64,000 nt of DNA from Prochlorococcus sp. RS04 (GCF_001989455.1 NZ_CP018346.1:1364001-1428000); one strand, 5' to 3'; positions 25,067-33,775 are shown, numbered from the stretch's first letter. The notes: generated by a model not told the origin, from the letters alone. Made by a program: numbers and translations.

Positions 25067-25091
25067 AAAAAAAGGGCGTTAGCTTCGCCCT
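25067..25091 (-). promoter_or_regulatory. Leader hairpin plus T run abutting the start codon of the 82-aa gene
   Basis: On the minus strand AGGGCG-aagctaa-CGCCCT is followed by seven T and then ATG. It is a textbook intrinsic terminator placed exactly at the start codon, so it may attenuate the gene or terminate an upstream minus-strand transcript. Confidence 0.6.
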
Positions 25092-25102
25092 AATCAAAAA
25101 GC

Positions 25103-25258
25103 GGGATAATCCCCATCACCCAGCCTTTTTAAAATCTTAGCACTACATATGGTGTTTGTAAGTATTTAAAATTACCTATTGATGGGGTTGTTTGTTTCTG
25201 TTTAATTTGTCATTATAGGAGTCCCCATCACCTAGGCTCGTAAGAGTCTTTTTTTTTG
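25103..25258 (+). ncRNA. Candidate small RNA with repeated CCCCATCACC and terminator
   Basis: The motif CCCCATCACC occurs twice (25111-25120 and 25223-25232) with its partial complement TGATGGGG between them (25181-25188). The second copy runs into AGGCTC-gtaa-GAGTCT plus nine T, a good terminator (25234-25257). No ORF fits. The boundaries and the RNA itself are inferred. Confidence 0.35.
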
Positions 25259-25358
25259 TTTTCTTGCCCTTGGGTTAATGAGTTTTTAATTAGTGTTTAA
25301 AGACTTTTTATTTAATTTTTAAATTTGATAATTAATAATTAAAAAAATAATTTTATTC

Positions 25359-25670
25359 ATGCAAACTTACATCGTTCACTGGCAATTTCCAGATCAAGAA
25401 AGTCATATGCAAGGGGCTGAAGCTTTTGCGGGTTTTGTGGAAGGAGGATGCGAAGGTGATGAATTTGATGGGTTTAAAGTTCTCAATCGAGTAGTAAATC
25501 CTGAGGGAGCTAATGGTTGGGCAATAGTTGAATCTTCAAACCATCAGAATATTTGGAAATGGAGTAGTATCTGGGTCGATAATTTTGGCGTAGAAATTGA
25601 AGTTACACCAGTTCTAACAGATAAAGAATTTCTCTCCGTCCATAAAGAAATTGCAGCAGCCTCTAACTAA
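25359..25670 (+). CDS. DUF3303-type protein, 103 aa
   Basis: Begins MQTYIVHWQFPDQESHMQGA and contains ANGWAIVESSNHQNIWKWSS, the layout of small ferredoxin-like (dimeric alpha-beta barrel) DUF3303 proteins common in picocyanobacteria. Cytosolic, function unknown. It follows a plus-strand terminator, so it has its own promoter. Confidence 0.75.
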   Translation: MQTYIVHWQFPDQESHMQGAEAFAGFVEGGCEGDEFDGFKVLNRVVNPEGANGWAIVESSNHQNIWKWSSIWVDNFGVEIEVTPVLTDKEFLSVHKEIAAASN

Positions 25671-25730
25671 TAAATAATCTTTTTAGTGTTTGACTGTTGA
25701 TTTAATATAAAAGGGTAGTACATATTTTTT

Positions 25731-25898
25731 ATGGGAAAGTTCTCTTCTGAAGAAATTGAAAGTCAATACAATTTAATAAAAATGCTTTTAGCTGAACCTG
25801 AAAAGTATAGAGATGCCATTAATGCAATAAAAAAAGATATTGCATATATGCCTGTAGAGCTTAAAAAAAAACTTGAGGAAGAAAATATTATCTTATGA
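25731..25898 (+). CDS. Small helical protein, 55 aa
   Basis: MGKFSSEEIESQYNLIKMLL then AEPEKYRDAINAIKKDIAYM and a charged end. All-helical, soluble; no family recognised. Confidence 0.5.
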   Translation: MGKFSSEEIESQYNLIKMLLAEPEKYRDAINAIKKDIAYMPVELKKKLEEENIIL

Positions 25899-25957
25899 AT
25901 GAATCACAAATCATAATCGTTAATTTTTAAAAATTAGTAAATAGCCATTCTCGTAAA

Positions 25958-26122
25958 CTAACCGAGAGAGTCTAAATCTCTACGACGGTGAACTGTATTT
26001 GCGTAATCTTGTGGAACTTCCTGTTCTCTCATTAAATCTGCAATTGTTGGATAATCTTTTGGATTATCAAGATCTCTAGCCTTTTTATCTTGAATTGCGA
26101 ATGGTGATCTTTTTAAATTCAT
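25958..26122 (-). CDS. Small charged protein, 54 aa
   Basis: MNLKRSPFAIQDKKARDLDN then PKDYPTIADLMREQEVPQDY. Soluble and polar with an Arg-rich end (HRRRDLDS). No family recognised. It follows the 61-aa gene by 11 bp on the same strand. Confidence 0.55.
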   Translation of the reverse strand: MNLKRSPFAIQDKKARDLDNPKDYPTIADLMREQEVPQDYANTVHRRRDLDSLG

Positions 26123-26133
26123 AGTCAATTTCC

Positions 26134-26319
26134 TCAAAATTTTTGTTGGATTCTGATTACAGATCCTGGATTGTCATGTACGTAAGTGTTGAATTCTCTC
26201 GCAAGCATTAGGCAATCGTATGCATCGCGCGCGTAGAAGCCAACTTCATGTGTCTTATTTGTTGAATCTTTGTAACTCAACACATATTTATTACAAGATT
26301 TTATTGGTGTTGAAGGCAT
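26134..26319 (-). CDS. Small protein, 61 aa (paralogue at 62864)
   Basis: The core YVLSYKDSTNKTHEVGFYAR then DAYDCLMLAREFNTYVHDNP aligns with the 54-aa protein at 62864 (YTVHYRDSQN ... FYASDAYEARTLAMELNKYI). Family shape: a beta hairpin followed by a helix with a FYAxDAYxxxxLAxExN signature. Function unknown. Confidence 0.6.
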   Translation of the reverse strand: MPSTPIKSCNKYVLSYKDSTNKTHEVGFYARDAYDCLMLAREFNTYVHDNPGSVIRIQQKF

Positions 26320-26565
26320 TTAATTTATCTCCGTTACCACTAAGTTCTAACTAGGGATGCTTATCAATCGACTTATAAAAATGTACGGTTTAAGGCACAA
26401 ACATATACGGATAGAGGACTAACAACCTAATTTAAAAATTAATATAATAATCATTTAGATCCGCAAAGAAAGAAAATATTATCGTTAAACCTTAAGAACT
26501 ATTTTCAGTATTACCCTTTTTTTGCAAGAAAGTTTTGAAGATAATGTTTTTTACAAACAAATCAA

Positions 26566-26709
26566 CTATCTCGCTAAATAAGTTTGTTCAAGATTATAAA
26601 TATATTTTTCTCCATCATCATCATCGTCATCATCATGGAAGGAAGAGATTAATACATAAACTCCTCCGAGTCCTAATAACATAGATAAATAAAGAATAGG
26701 GTCTGTCAT
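26566..26709 (-). CDS. Small membrane protein with poly-Asp tract, 47 aa
   Basis: A membrane helix (about 4-22) is followed by FH and seven Asp in a row, then a short tail. The GAT repeat encoding Asp is an AT-poor microsatellite. The acidic patch next to the membrane could bind cations. Coding status is plausible but unproven. Confidence 0.45.
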   Translation of the reverse strand: MTDPILYLSMLLGLGGVYVLISSFHDDDDDDDGEKYIYNLEQTYLAR

Positions 26710-26854
26710 AACTCAAGTTTGAATCATTCAAATTAAATTTGAGGAAGCTTTTCAATATCTATATTTTCTTTTAATTATTTGAGAAAACGGAAAGTAGCCC
26801 TAATATAAGTTTAATTTACTGTTTTGGTGAGTTTTAAAAATATTTTAAAAATCA

Positions 26855-27493
26855 ATGTGCGGAAGATTTGAGCTGAAAACTAAATTTGAGAAGTTGCCAA
26901 AGGTTTTGAAACAAGACTATCCAAGTGGACTTGATTCTAAATATGAAACTCAAAGTCTAATAAGACCTAATGATCCTGTTCTTGTAATTAAAAACGAAGG
27001 AAAAATTAAAACTACTTTTATGACATGGGGTTTTATTTCTCCTTGGGCGAGAGATCCATTTGATAAAAAGAGACCAAGACCCTTTAATGCAAGATCGGAA
27101 ACTGTAGAAGAAAAAAAATTATTTTGTGGAAGTTGGAAACATAAAAGGTGCCTAATACCTGCGAGCGGTTTTTTTGAAAAAAAATATCGTGTTCGAAAAT
27201 CGAATTATGAGACTTTTTGGTTGGGCGGAATTTGGAGTAAGTGGACTTCACCAGATGGAGCAGAACTTGAGAGTTGCTGCGTTTTAACAACTGAACCAAA
27301 TGATTTAATTAAACCTTTACATCACCGCATGCCTGTTATCGTTCCTAATGGATATGAGGAACAATGGACAGAGCAAGTCAAAGATGCAGATGAATTAAGA
27401 GGATTATTTGCAATCATGATGAGTTGGTCTCCTGGTGGTTGGCTAGTAGAGGATGTAAAGAAAAAAGAAACTGATCAAATGAGTTTGTTTTAA
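26855..27493 (+). CDS. SRAP/HMCES-type abasic-site processing protein (YedK)
   Basis: 212 residues with the SRAP signature: Cys2 directly after Met (MCGRFEL), RPFNARSET, the active-site Glu in PASGFFEKK and His in LHHRMPVI. Family members form a thiazolidine cross-link between Cys2 and abasic sites in single-stranded DNA, shielding them from breakage. Cytosolic DNA repair. The complete length and all key residues are present. Confidence 0.93.
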   Translation: MCGRFELKTKFEKLPKVLKQDYPSGLDSKYETQSLIRPNDPVLVIKNEGKIKTTFMTWGFISPWARDPFDKKRPRPFNARSETVEEKKLFCGSWKHKRCLIPASGFFEKKYRVRKSNYETFWLGGIWSKWTSPDGAELESCCVLTTEPNDLIKPLHHRMPVIVPNGYEEQWTEQVKDADELRGLFAIMMSWSPGGWLVEDVKKKETDQMSLF

Positions 27494-27525
27494 ATGGAAC
27501 ACTTACTAATTCCAAGGTTAGATTA

Positions 27526-27771
27526 ATGGCTAAATCTTATTGGTTGATTAATTCAAATAGATCAGAAGTTAAAAGATTTATGAAAAACGAGAAGAGTATT
27601 GATGGAGTTTTTGAATATATGTTTATAGATACTGGAAAAATAGTGGGGGGATTAGGAAACAAACCACCAGTAATGACAAATACAGTTTCTGTTGAAATAG
27701 ATTTAGCTAGAGAAATTTATGAAAGATTACTTTCTAAGGGATGGAGGAAAATTAAAAAAAATTGGAATTAA
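27526..27771 (+). CDS. Small GW-ending family protein, 81 aa
   Basis: MAKSYWLINSNRSEVKRFMK ... NKPPVMTNTVSVEIDLAREI ... LLSKGWRKIK. Same family as the 82-aa protein at 24818 and the pseudogene at 28803; the pattern strongly recalls DUF1651. It follows the SRAP gene by 32 bp, perhaps one transcript. Function unknown. Confidence 0.65.
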   Translation: MAKSYWLINSNRSEVKRFMKNEKSIDGVFEYMFIDTGKIVGGLGNKPPVMTNTVSVEIDLAREIYERLLSKGWRKIKKNWN

Positions 27772-27921
27772 AAAAAGAGTTAGATCTGTGCGGTATAAAT
27801 TACTGATGAAAATAATCTGAAACTCAATAATGAGAATGTTAACTAAAATTGACACCCGATCTAAAATATTAGGAGATTAGTAAATTATTTTTTTAATGCA
27901 GATAAAGATGAAACATATAAA

Positions 27922-28644
27922 ATGGCTACCAGAATAAATAAATATTTAAGTGAAGTAGGTTATTGTTCTAGGAGAGAAGCAGATAGATTAATCCTAGAAG
28001 GAAAGGTAACCATTAATGGCAAAATTCCAGAAATAGGAACTAAAGTAGAAAATAGTGACCAAGTTGAAGTTAAAGGTCAAAGAATAGAAAAATCAAAGAG
28101 ACAAAAAAACATATACATAGCCTTTAATAAACCTGTAGGAATTGTTTGCACAACAGATAGGAAAGTAGAACCCAATAATGTAATAGATTTCATTAAATAT
28201 CCTAAAAGAATTTTCCCCATAGGAAGATTAGATAAGCTCAGTGAAGGATTGATTTTCTTAACTAATGATGGAGATATCGTAAATAAAATACTCAGGGCAA
28301 GAAATAATCATGAAAAAGAATATATTGTAAAAGTTAATCGTCCTATTAATAGCGACTTTATTCATAGTATGAGTAATGGAGTTGAAATATTAGACACAAT
28401 AACTAAAAAATGTTTCGTAAAACAATTGGGGCCAAGAAATTTTAAAATAATACTCACACAGGGACTTAACCGCCAGATTAGAAGAATGTGTGAGGCCTTA
28501 GGATATAGAGTACGATCATTAAAACGTGTAAGAATTATGAATATTAAGCTAGACGTGCCAACAGGAGAATATAGAGAACTTAGTAAAGAAGAACTCTCAG
28601 AGTTAAATGGATTACTTGAAAACTCCTCAAAAACATATGACTAA
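27922..28644 (+). CDS. rluF: RluF/RsuA-type rRNA pseudouridine synthase
   Basis: 240 residues: an N-terminal S4 RNA-binding domain (RINKYLSEVGYCSRREADRL) and a catalytic domain with the nucleophile Asp104 in GRLDKLSEGL. LTQGLNRQIRRMCEALGYRV is the conserved RsuA-family motif near the C-terminus. It isomerises a uridine in 23S (RluF/RluB type) or 16S RNA. The GRLDK motif favours RluF, but the target site is inferred. Confidence 0.85.
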   Translation: MATRINKYLSEVGYCSRREADRLILEGKVTINGKIPEIGTKVENSDQVEVKGQRIEKSKRQKNIYIAFNKPVGIVCTTDRKVEPNNVIDFIKYPKRIFPIGRLDKLSEGLIFLTNDGDIVNKILRARNNHEKEYIVKVNRPINSDFIHSMSNGVEILDTITKKCFVKQLGPRNFKIILTQGLNRQIRRMCEALGYRVRSLKRVRIMNIKLDVPTGEYRELSKEELSELNGLLENSSKTYD

Positions 28645-28742
28645 TCAAAAATCAATAAAACTAATTAGGAAGTTAAAGTCAATTTTTTAGCAAAAATCCA
28701 AGATTTAAACTTTTCGACTTTGGTAGAAATAATTTAAATAGT

Positions 28743-28784
28743 ATGAAACGCTTACTACTTGCACCGCTATTAGTTAGTAATTGA
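28743..28784 (+). other. Orphan signal-peptide start, 13 codons
   Basis: The 5' end of the recurring secreted-protein genes (ATGAAACGCTTACTACTTGC...) appears alone, encoding MKRLLLAPLLVSN and then TGA. An almost identical 13-codon copy sits at 48843. It could be the debris of a recombined gene or a real microprotein. Confidence 0.5.
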
Positions 28785-28802
28785 GTATTATTTGATCACC
28801 TA

Positions 28803-29071
28803 CTAAGGATTAGCAGTCCTAGCTTTTTTTGTCCAATCTTCCTCGGTTCTTCTCCAACCCTGAGCAATTAATTTTTTCCATTATTCTCTAACTTCTTCTT
28901 TCTTAAATTTTTTTCTGGTTTTCATGACAGGTGGTTCTTTGCCCCATGTAGAAGTAACCTTTCCAGAATCAACAAAAATATATTTAAAAATTGATCTTTA
29001 TTATTTGTATTTTCTATAAGCCTTTTATACTTAATGTTTTTTGAATTGACCAAATAATAAGACCTATTCAT
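28803..29071 (-). pseudogene. Decayed copy of the GW-ending small protein family
   Basis: From ATG at 29071 it reads MNRSYYLVNSKNIKYKRLIE, like MAKSYWLINSNRSEVKRFMK at 27526. A frameshift near 28990 is needed to recover FKYIFVDSGKVTSTWGKEPP and VMKTRKKFKKEEVRE. A TAA then interrupts before WKKLIAQGWRRTEEDW. One frameshift and one stop make it a pseudogene. Confidence 0.75.
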
Positions 29072-29078
29072 TACTTTT

Positions 29079-29306
29079 TTAAGGATAAAAGTCTACTTTC
29101 CAACGCATCAGGCAATAACTTAATGGGTTATATCCATTACAATTCCAGAACTTGAATATTTTTACAGCGAAATGGTGGAAATTAGCATCATTGAAAAATG
29201 CCCAACCAAAATAAATAGCAAATGCAGTTACAACAAACGCAGCATATTGAAGCCAATGTGTTCCAGAGTTGTCTACACCATTTTTGTCAAAATTAGAATT
29301 ACTCAT
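29079..29306 (-). CDS. Small membrane protein beside hli, 75 aa
   Basis: A polar N-terminus, one membrane helix (WLQYAAFVVTAFAIYFGWAF, about 19-38) and a Cys-containing C-terminus (KFWNCNGYNPLSYCLMRW). Its ATG directly abuts the stop of the upstream Hli-type gene, so the two form an operon. It may be a small partner of that Hli; the C-terminal third is less certain. Confidence 0.55.
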   Translation of the reverse strand: MSNSNFDKNGVDNSGTHWLQYAAFVVTAFAIYFGWAFFNDANFHHFAVKIFKFWNCNGYNPLSYCLMRWKVDFYP

Positions 29307-29561
29307 TTAAAGGATTGGATAAGCTATCCATCCAAATAAAGTGTAGTTAATAATAACAGCCATGAAACCTATCATTGCAAGCCTTCCATTTGTTCTTTCC
29401 GCAATAAACCAATAGGTATTTGGCCATTCAAAATTTTCACCCATATTGAATTTTTGATCTTCTGAAATTAAGTCCTCTTTAGAAGTATTATCTTGGTCAA
29501 GATAATAATTACTATCTGGGTAAAAACTTTCGCTTGAAAAGTTATCTTTAAACTTACTCAT
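29307..29561 (-). CDS. hli: Hli-type protein with acidic N-terminal extension, 84 aa
   Basis: About 45 acidic, Ser/Asn-rich residues precede WPNTYWFIAERTNGRLAMIG and FMAVIINYTLFGWIAYPIL. The AERTNGRLAMIG helix is the chlorophyll-binding signature of Hli/CAB proteins. Thylakoid photoprotection is the expected role. First gene of a two-gene operon. Confidence 0.88.
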   Translation of the reverse strand: MSKFKDNFSSESFYPDSNYYLDQDNTSKEDLISEDQKFNMGENFEWPNTYWFIAERTNGRLAMIGFMAVIINYTLFGWIAYPIL

Positions 29562-30022
29562 TATTATTTGAAAATTAATATCTATATATTAAAAAATAAA
29601 AAGGCCAAATAGGTTAAATAAGCATTTCATTATTGAATCGCTATATAATCGCTAAAAAAATTCAAGGGAAAAAATATAGCTACTTGTAATAAACACTATT
29701 TAAACGAAAAGCATTTGAATTTATTCGATCAAAAAAACTCCTTAAAAATATTGAAAGTGAATACAAAGAAAATTAATGGTGCAAATTTTTTAATATCTTT
29801 TTCAAGAAAAGCTGCTTACTAGAATCTTTGTCTTTATAAGATAGTTCGTTTGCTAAATACAAAAGGAAATGGTTTAAAAGATTGTGATAAGGAATTTAAA
29901 GGAGAATTGACGTGACATTATTTAGTGGGCTTTTTATGAATCTAAAGTTGAAATGAAATAGTTTAAATATGATTAATGTATAGACAAAATATTGCTTTTA
30001 TAGCAGAAGAATTTTTTTTGAA
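29562..30022. other. Intergenic region of 460 bp
   Basis: Separates the minus-strand hli pair from the plus-strand sulfotransferase. I see no credible ORF, RNA gene or strong hairpin. It should hold both divergent promoters. Confidence 0.4.
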
Positions 30023-30823
30023 ATGGCAAATTACAAGATCAATGGTCCAAGCTTTGTAGTATCTTGTTCTGAGAAAGTAAAGATCCCATTAATGGTATGT
30101 TCTCATGAAAGAAGCGGGACTCATTTCATGATGAACTCAATTTCAGAATGTACTGAATACACTGTTAGTCCATTCTTAAACTTTGACTATATGCCTTTAG
30201 GTTCTTTTGTTAATTTTTTTTCAAAGGAAAGTATAAATAAATTTCTTTTATCTCTTCAAGACATTAGTAGAAATGAATATAGTACTAATTGTGTTAATAG
30301 TATTATAAAGTCCCATTTTCCTTTAAGTCTTTTAGATCATAATAATAATTTATGTAGAGTGATATACATTTATAGAAATCCTGAGGAGGTTTTTATTTCT
30401 TATTGGAAGTTTTTGCATAGATGGAATTGGTTGGAAGGCCCAAAGTTAAGTTCACCCTTAGAACTAATTAAAACCAATCCAAAAGGCCAGTCGCAAAGAT
30501 ATCAAATAGAAAATTATACGAATTATTTTGCGAGATGGGCATCACACATAATTGATGCGAAAAACGCATCAAGAAATTCATCGAATATAGTTTTAGTAAA
30601 TTATTCGGAATTGAAAAATAACTTTGAAAAAACGATTGAATATATATGCCATAAACTCAAGATCAATATGTTCCAGCAACCAATAAAACCAAATAAAGAA
30701 AAATTCATTTACGGAAAAGCAATAGAGATTTGTGATCAAGAAAAAATATTAATGAAGAATTTTATTAAAGAAGAAATTAAAAAATTTCCAAATTTGCCAA
30801 ATGATTTATTAAATTTGTTTTAA
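30023..30823 (+). CDS. Sulfotransferase-family protein
   Basis: 266 residues with the PAPS-binding P-loop-like motif SHERSGTHFMMNSI (about 27-40) and the 3'-phosphate motif VIYIYRNPEEVFISYWKFLH (about 112-131). These enzymes move sulfate from PAPS to hydroxyl or amine groups of glycans, lipids or small molecules. The neighbouring TPR-glycosyltransferase suggests a surface-glycan substrate. Convergent with the DUF6165 gene. Confidence 0.85.
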   Translation: MANYKINGPSFVVSCSEKVKIPLMVCSHERSGTHFMMNSISECTEYTVSPFLNFDYMPLGSFVNFFSKESINKFLLSLQDISRNEYSTNCVNSIIKSHFPLSLLDHNNNLCRVIYIYRNPEEVFISYWKFLHRWNWLEGPKLSSPLELIKTNPKGQSQRYQIENYTNYFARWASHIIDAKNASRNSSNIVLVNYSELKNNFEKTIEYICHKLKINMFQQPIKPNKEKFIYGKAIEICDQEKILMKNFIKEEIKKFPNLPNDLLNLF

Positions 30824-30850
30824 TATTGCAAACCATATAGGTTTTAGCAT

Positions 30851-31252
30851 TTAGTACTCTGCATATGACTTTTCTTCAGTAATTTCTGAATTAGATAATT
30901 GATTTATTCTTTTTTTTATTTCTGCACGTTTATCATTTTTAAAATAAACAGATCTGGCTAATTCAATGAAAATATTGTCGAATTCTTTGTTTTTCTCTTT
31001 TATTCTTATTTGGTCCTCAATGTTCCATAATGTTAGGTTTATCTCTTTAAGCTGGGTAAATAAATCATCAGTTATTTCTATTTGATGTTTTTCCATCAAT
31101 TTTCTCAAAAAAGAAAGTTCTTTTAATACATTTTCCAATTTAGAGTTTTGTAATTTATTTGTTTTGATTTCAAGGATGGTAATTTTGTCTACTAGCTCTC
31201 CAATTGAGATTGGTGCATTAATAATTTTTTTTTTAATAGAGGAATTTTTCAT
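30851..31252 (-). CDS. DUF6165 family protein, 133 aa
   Basis: Starts with a short basic leader followed by the family motif APISIGELVDKITILEIKTN (about 14-33). The rest is helical and charged. Such proteins recur next to TPR-type glycosyltransferases; here the start is 2 bp downstream of that gene's stop. Probably an accessory to glycan transfer; the mechanism is unknown. Confidence 0.75.
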   Translation of the reverse strand: MKNSSIKKKIINAPISIGELVDKITILEIKTNKLQNSKLENVLKELSFLRKLMEKHQIEITDDLFTQLKEINLTLWNIEDQIRIKEKNKEFDNIFIELARSVYFKNDKRAEIKKRINQLSNSEITEEKSYAEY

Positions 31253-31254
31253 AT

Positions 31255-33048
31255 TTAATTATTTAAAAAATTATTTAGTTTTATTGAAACCCTTATCATT
31301 ACTTCCCGCCAATTATTTCTCTCAATTTGGCGAAATATTTCCATGTTTTCGTACCAGAAGGTATGGTTACCTTTTAAACCCCACCTCCAATCAGGGATTT
31401 TCTGAAGTAATAGCCATGTTTTTTTTCCCATGCCAGCAGCTAAGTGAGCAATCGCAGAGTCTGAAGTAATAATTAAATCACAATTAGCAATAATTGATGA
31501 TGTTTCAACAAAATCCCAGATCTCATTGACATCTTTTTGAAAATCAACAAATTTATTCTTAAATAAGCAATCTTTTAATTGTTCCTCTCCATAACCTTTT
31601 TGTAAGGATAAAAATTTGCATTTACTATTTTCAGCTAATGTTGAAAATTCGTTAAGTAATAAAGATCTACCTTTATGAATTCCTTGCTCAGTTTCAGGGT
31701 TACCTTGCCAATGAATGCCAATTATTTTCTCTTCATATTGTGAAAATAATAATTTCCATTTATTAATTAAATATTCATCAGAATTGATATAGGGAGCTTT
31801 TATTCGTTGATTACTTGGACTAATATTAAGTATTTTTGGAAGTGATAATAATGGAATCCATTTGCCTTCTGAAAATTTATTTGCTTGATTTGGAGACAGT
31901 GGATCAAAGTCTATTTTTGAATTTTTGATTACACCGTGAAGCTTTTCTTGAGCACAAAAATAAACCTTTTGATCTTTTTTTCTTAATAAAGGTAAAAATC
32001 TCATGAACTGGAGGGTATCTCCTAAACCTTGTTCTGAAACAATTAATAACTTATTAGGCCTCTCTGAATCCTCCCCACTCCAAATAGGAATGTTGGGAGA
32101 TGCGTGAGGAAGGATTCTTATGTTTGTATGCTTATACCTGTATTCATAATTTTTCAACCCCTCCTTGTAATTTCCTTTAAGTAAAAAGATTTTACTTAAA
32201 TTTTTTCTAGCTATTGCGTTTTTCGGATTAAGTTTTATTGCCTTAAAAAAACTTGAGGTAGCGGAATCAAAATCCTCTATTTCAAATTGAGCATAACCCA
32301 AATTATTGTAAAACTGGACTGAATTTTTATTGAGCTTAATTGCTTTTAAGTAAGATTTAATAGCTGAATGAAAATCTTCTTTTTTTTGTAAGGTTATTCC
32401 AATTTCATTGAACACCAAATCAAGGGAATTAACATTTTTGAGCTTTAATATTGTTTCGAAAGTTTCCAAAGCTTTTTCTAAATCACCTTTTTGTTGATAA
32501 ATTCTTCCTAAATTAAAAAGTGTAGAAAAACTATTTGAATCTATTTTTAAGGCCTTTAAGTAGACTAATTCAGCAGCTTTAAAATTACCTGACTTTGAAT
32601 ATGCAATTGCAAGGTTGTTATAGATTCTCTCGTTATGGGGGGATAATTCTATCGCTTTTAAATAATAATTAATTGATGATTCTATATTTCCTTTTTTAAA
32701 AAAAGCTACTCCAAGCATATTTAGAGCATTTGAGTCTTCAGGTCTTATTTTTATTGTGTTTAAGAAAGAATGTGCAGCATTATCAAAATCCCCTTTTTTT
32801 AAATAAATAATGCCTAAATTAAAATGTCCTTCGGCGTATTTTGGGTTTAGCTTGGTTGAATACGTTAAGTATTCGAACATTTCTTCAACATTTCCTTTTT
32901 TTCCACTTAAAACTGCCAAGCTTCCATAAACAGAATAATTATTAGTTCCACTTGAGATAATTTCTCTAAATAAATTTTCTGCCTCTAGATAGTTGCCTTT
33001 TTTTAAGGCTTTAAATGCTAGTATTTCTTTTTTTATTTTCTCTTCCAT
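31255..33048 (-). CDS. TPR-repeat glycosyltransferase-like protein
   Basis: 597 residues. About eight tandem TPR units span residues 10-300 (for example AEGHFNLGIIYLKKGDFDNA). A GT41/GT9-like domain follows, with LLIVSEQGLGDTLQFMRFLP, a central GIHWQGNPE and a C-terminal TSDSAIAHLAAGMGKKTWLL, which resembles the nucleotide-sugar pocket. Likely a protein or surface-glycan transferase acting with the DUF6165 protein. Confidence 0.8.
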   Translation of the reverse strand: MEEKIKKEILAFKALKKGNYLEAENLFREIISSGTNNYSVYGSLAVLSGKKGNVEEMFEYLTYSTKLNPKYAEGHFNLGIIYLKKGDFDNAAHSFLNTIKIRPEDSNALNMLGVAFFKKGNIESSINYYLKAIELSPHNERIYNNLAIAYSKSGNFKAAELVYLKALKIDSNSFSTLFNLGRIYQQKGDLEKALETFETILKLKNVNSLDLVFNEIGITLQKKEDFHSAIKSYLKAIKLNKNSVQFYNNLGYAQFEIEDFDSATSSFFKAIKLNPKNAIARKNLSKIFLLKGNYKEGLKNYEYRYKHTNIRILPHASPNIPIWSGEDSERPNKLLIVSEQGLGDTLQFMRFLPLLRKKDQKVYFCAQEKLHGVIKNSKIDFDPLSPNQANKFSEGKWIPLLSLPKILNISPSNQRIKAPYINSDEYLINKWKLLFSQYEEKIIGIHWQGNPETEQGIHKGRSLLLNEFSTLAENSKCKFLSLQKGYGEEQLKDCLFKNKFVDFQKDVNEIWDFVETSSIIANCDLIITSDSAIAHLAAGMGKKTWLLLQKIPDWRWGLKGNHTFWYENMEIFRQIERNNWREVMIRVSIKLNNFLNN

Positions 33049-33198
33049 CTAATATATTTTATTTGCGAAATTTACTAATGGATATAGTTAAATGATAGTA
33101 AATGAAAAGATTTTCTTTGACAGTAATTGTAACGATAAGGATTATTTATGGCTCTGGATTATTTTGGTTACTATGGCATTAATAAAGGAATAAATTGA

Positions 33199-33387
33199 AT
33201 GACTAATAAATGGAATGACAAATCTTGGCAAAAAGATTTTTTGAACATGAAGTCACATTCTCCTGCTGATGTGAAGCTATTAATGGGATGTGTAAAAGGA
33301 TTAAAAGATGCCTGGCGTTTAGGTGTTCTTCATGTTGTATACGAAAGAATGAAGAAAAAACAAATGCGACAAGAACAACAGTCTTAG
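33199..33387 (+). CDS. Small basic protein, 62 aa
   Basis: MTNKWNDKSWQKDFLNMKSH ... LMGCVKGLKDAWRLGVLHVV then a Lys/Arg/Gln-rich end. Soluble and helical. No family recognised. First of several small genes before the tRNA-fragment region. Confidence 0.5.
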   Translation: MTNKWNDKSWQKDFLNMKSHSPADVKLLMGCVKGLKDAWRLGVLHVVYERMKKKQMRQEQQS

Positions 33388-33439
33388 CGTTCGTAAAAGA
33401 TCCTGTTGGACATAAGATAGAGTTAATTGAAGGAGACTT

Positions 33440-33589
33440 ATGAAGGAATTAGAAGAAAATACTATTGAACAAATAAGAACTCTTCTAAATTATTTAGAGC
33501 AAACAGATCTATTAACAAAAAAGGATATACTTAGGTGTTTAGATGTAATAGCAAGAGAGTATGGCGGAGAAGTAGTTGACAAAAATTAA
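33440..33589 (+). CDS. Small helical protein, 49 aa
   Basis: MKELEENTIEQIRTLLNYLE then QTDLLTKKDILRCLDVIARE. A GGAG sequence lies 5-8 bp upstream of the ATG. Followed with no gap by the 61-aa gene, so coupled. Function unknown. Confidence 0.55.
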   Translation: MKELEENTIEQIRTLLNYLEQTDLLTKKDILRCLDVIAREYGGEVVDKN

Positions 33590-33775
33590 ATGGCAAATCC
33601 AGATCAAAAAACAATATTGCTAGAACAAGCTTATGACGAACTAAAGGCAATTTGCATCAAGTTCCAAGACGAATCTGGAGCTACAGATATGGAAGTAAAA
33701 ACTTTACTTAGGGAACTTGCGAGGGTTTATGAGAAAGATATTGATGACAACTATGACATAGATTGGGAAGTTTAA
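33590..33775 (+). CDS. Small acidic protein, 61 aa
   Basis: MANPDQKTILLEQAYDELKA ... DMEVKTLLRELARVYEKDID. Helical and soluble, directly following the 49-aa gene. Both share an RE(L/Y)-rich helical end, so they may be related or interact. Function unknown. Confidence 0.55.
   Translation: MANPDQKTILLEQAYDELKAICIKFQDESGATDMEVKTLLRELARVYEKDIDDNYDIDWEV

Noticed and set aside
25064-25260. Yfr1 small RNA
   Set aside because: The expected CTCCTCACAC core is absent; only a generic hairpin and terminator are seen.
23881-26100. CRISPR array or cas genes in the small-gene region
   Set aside because: No regularly spaced repeats and no Cas-like proteins anywhere in the window.
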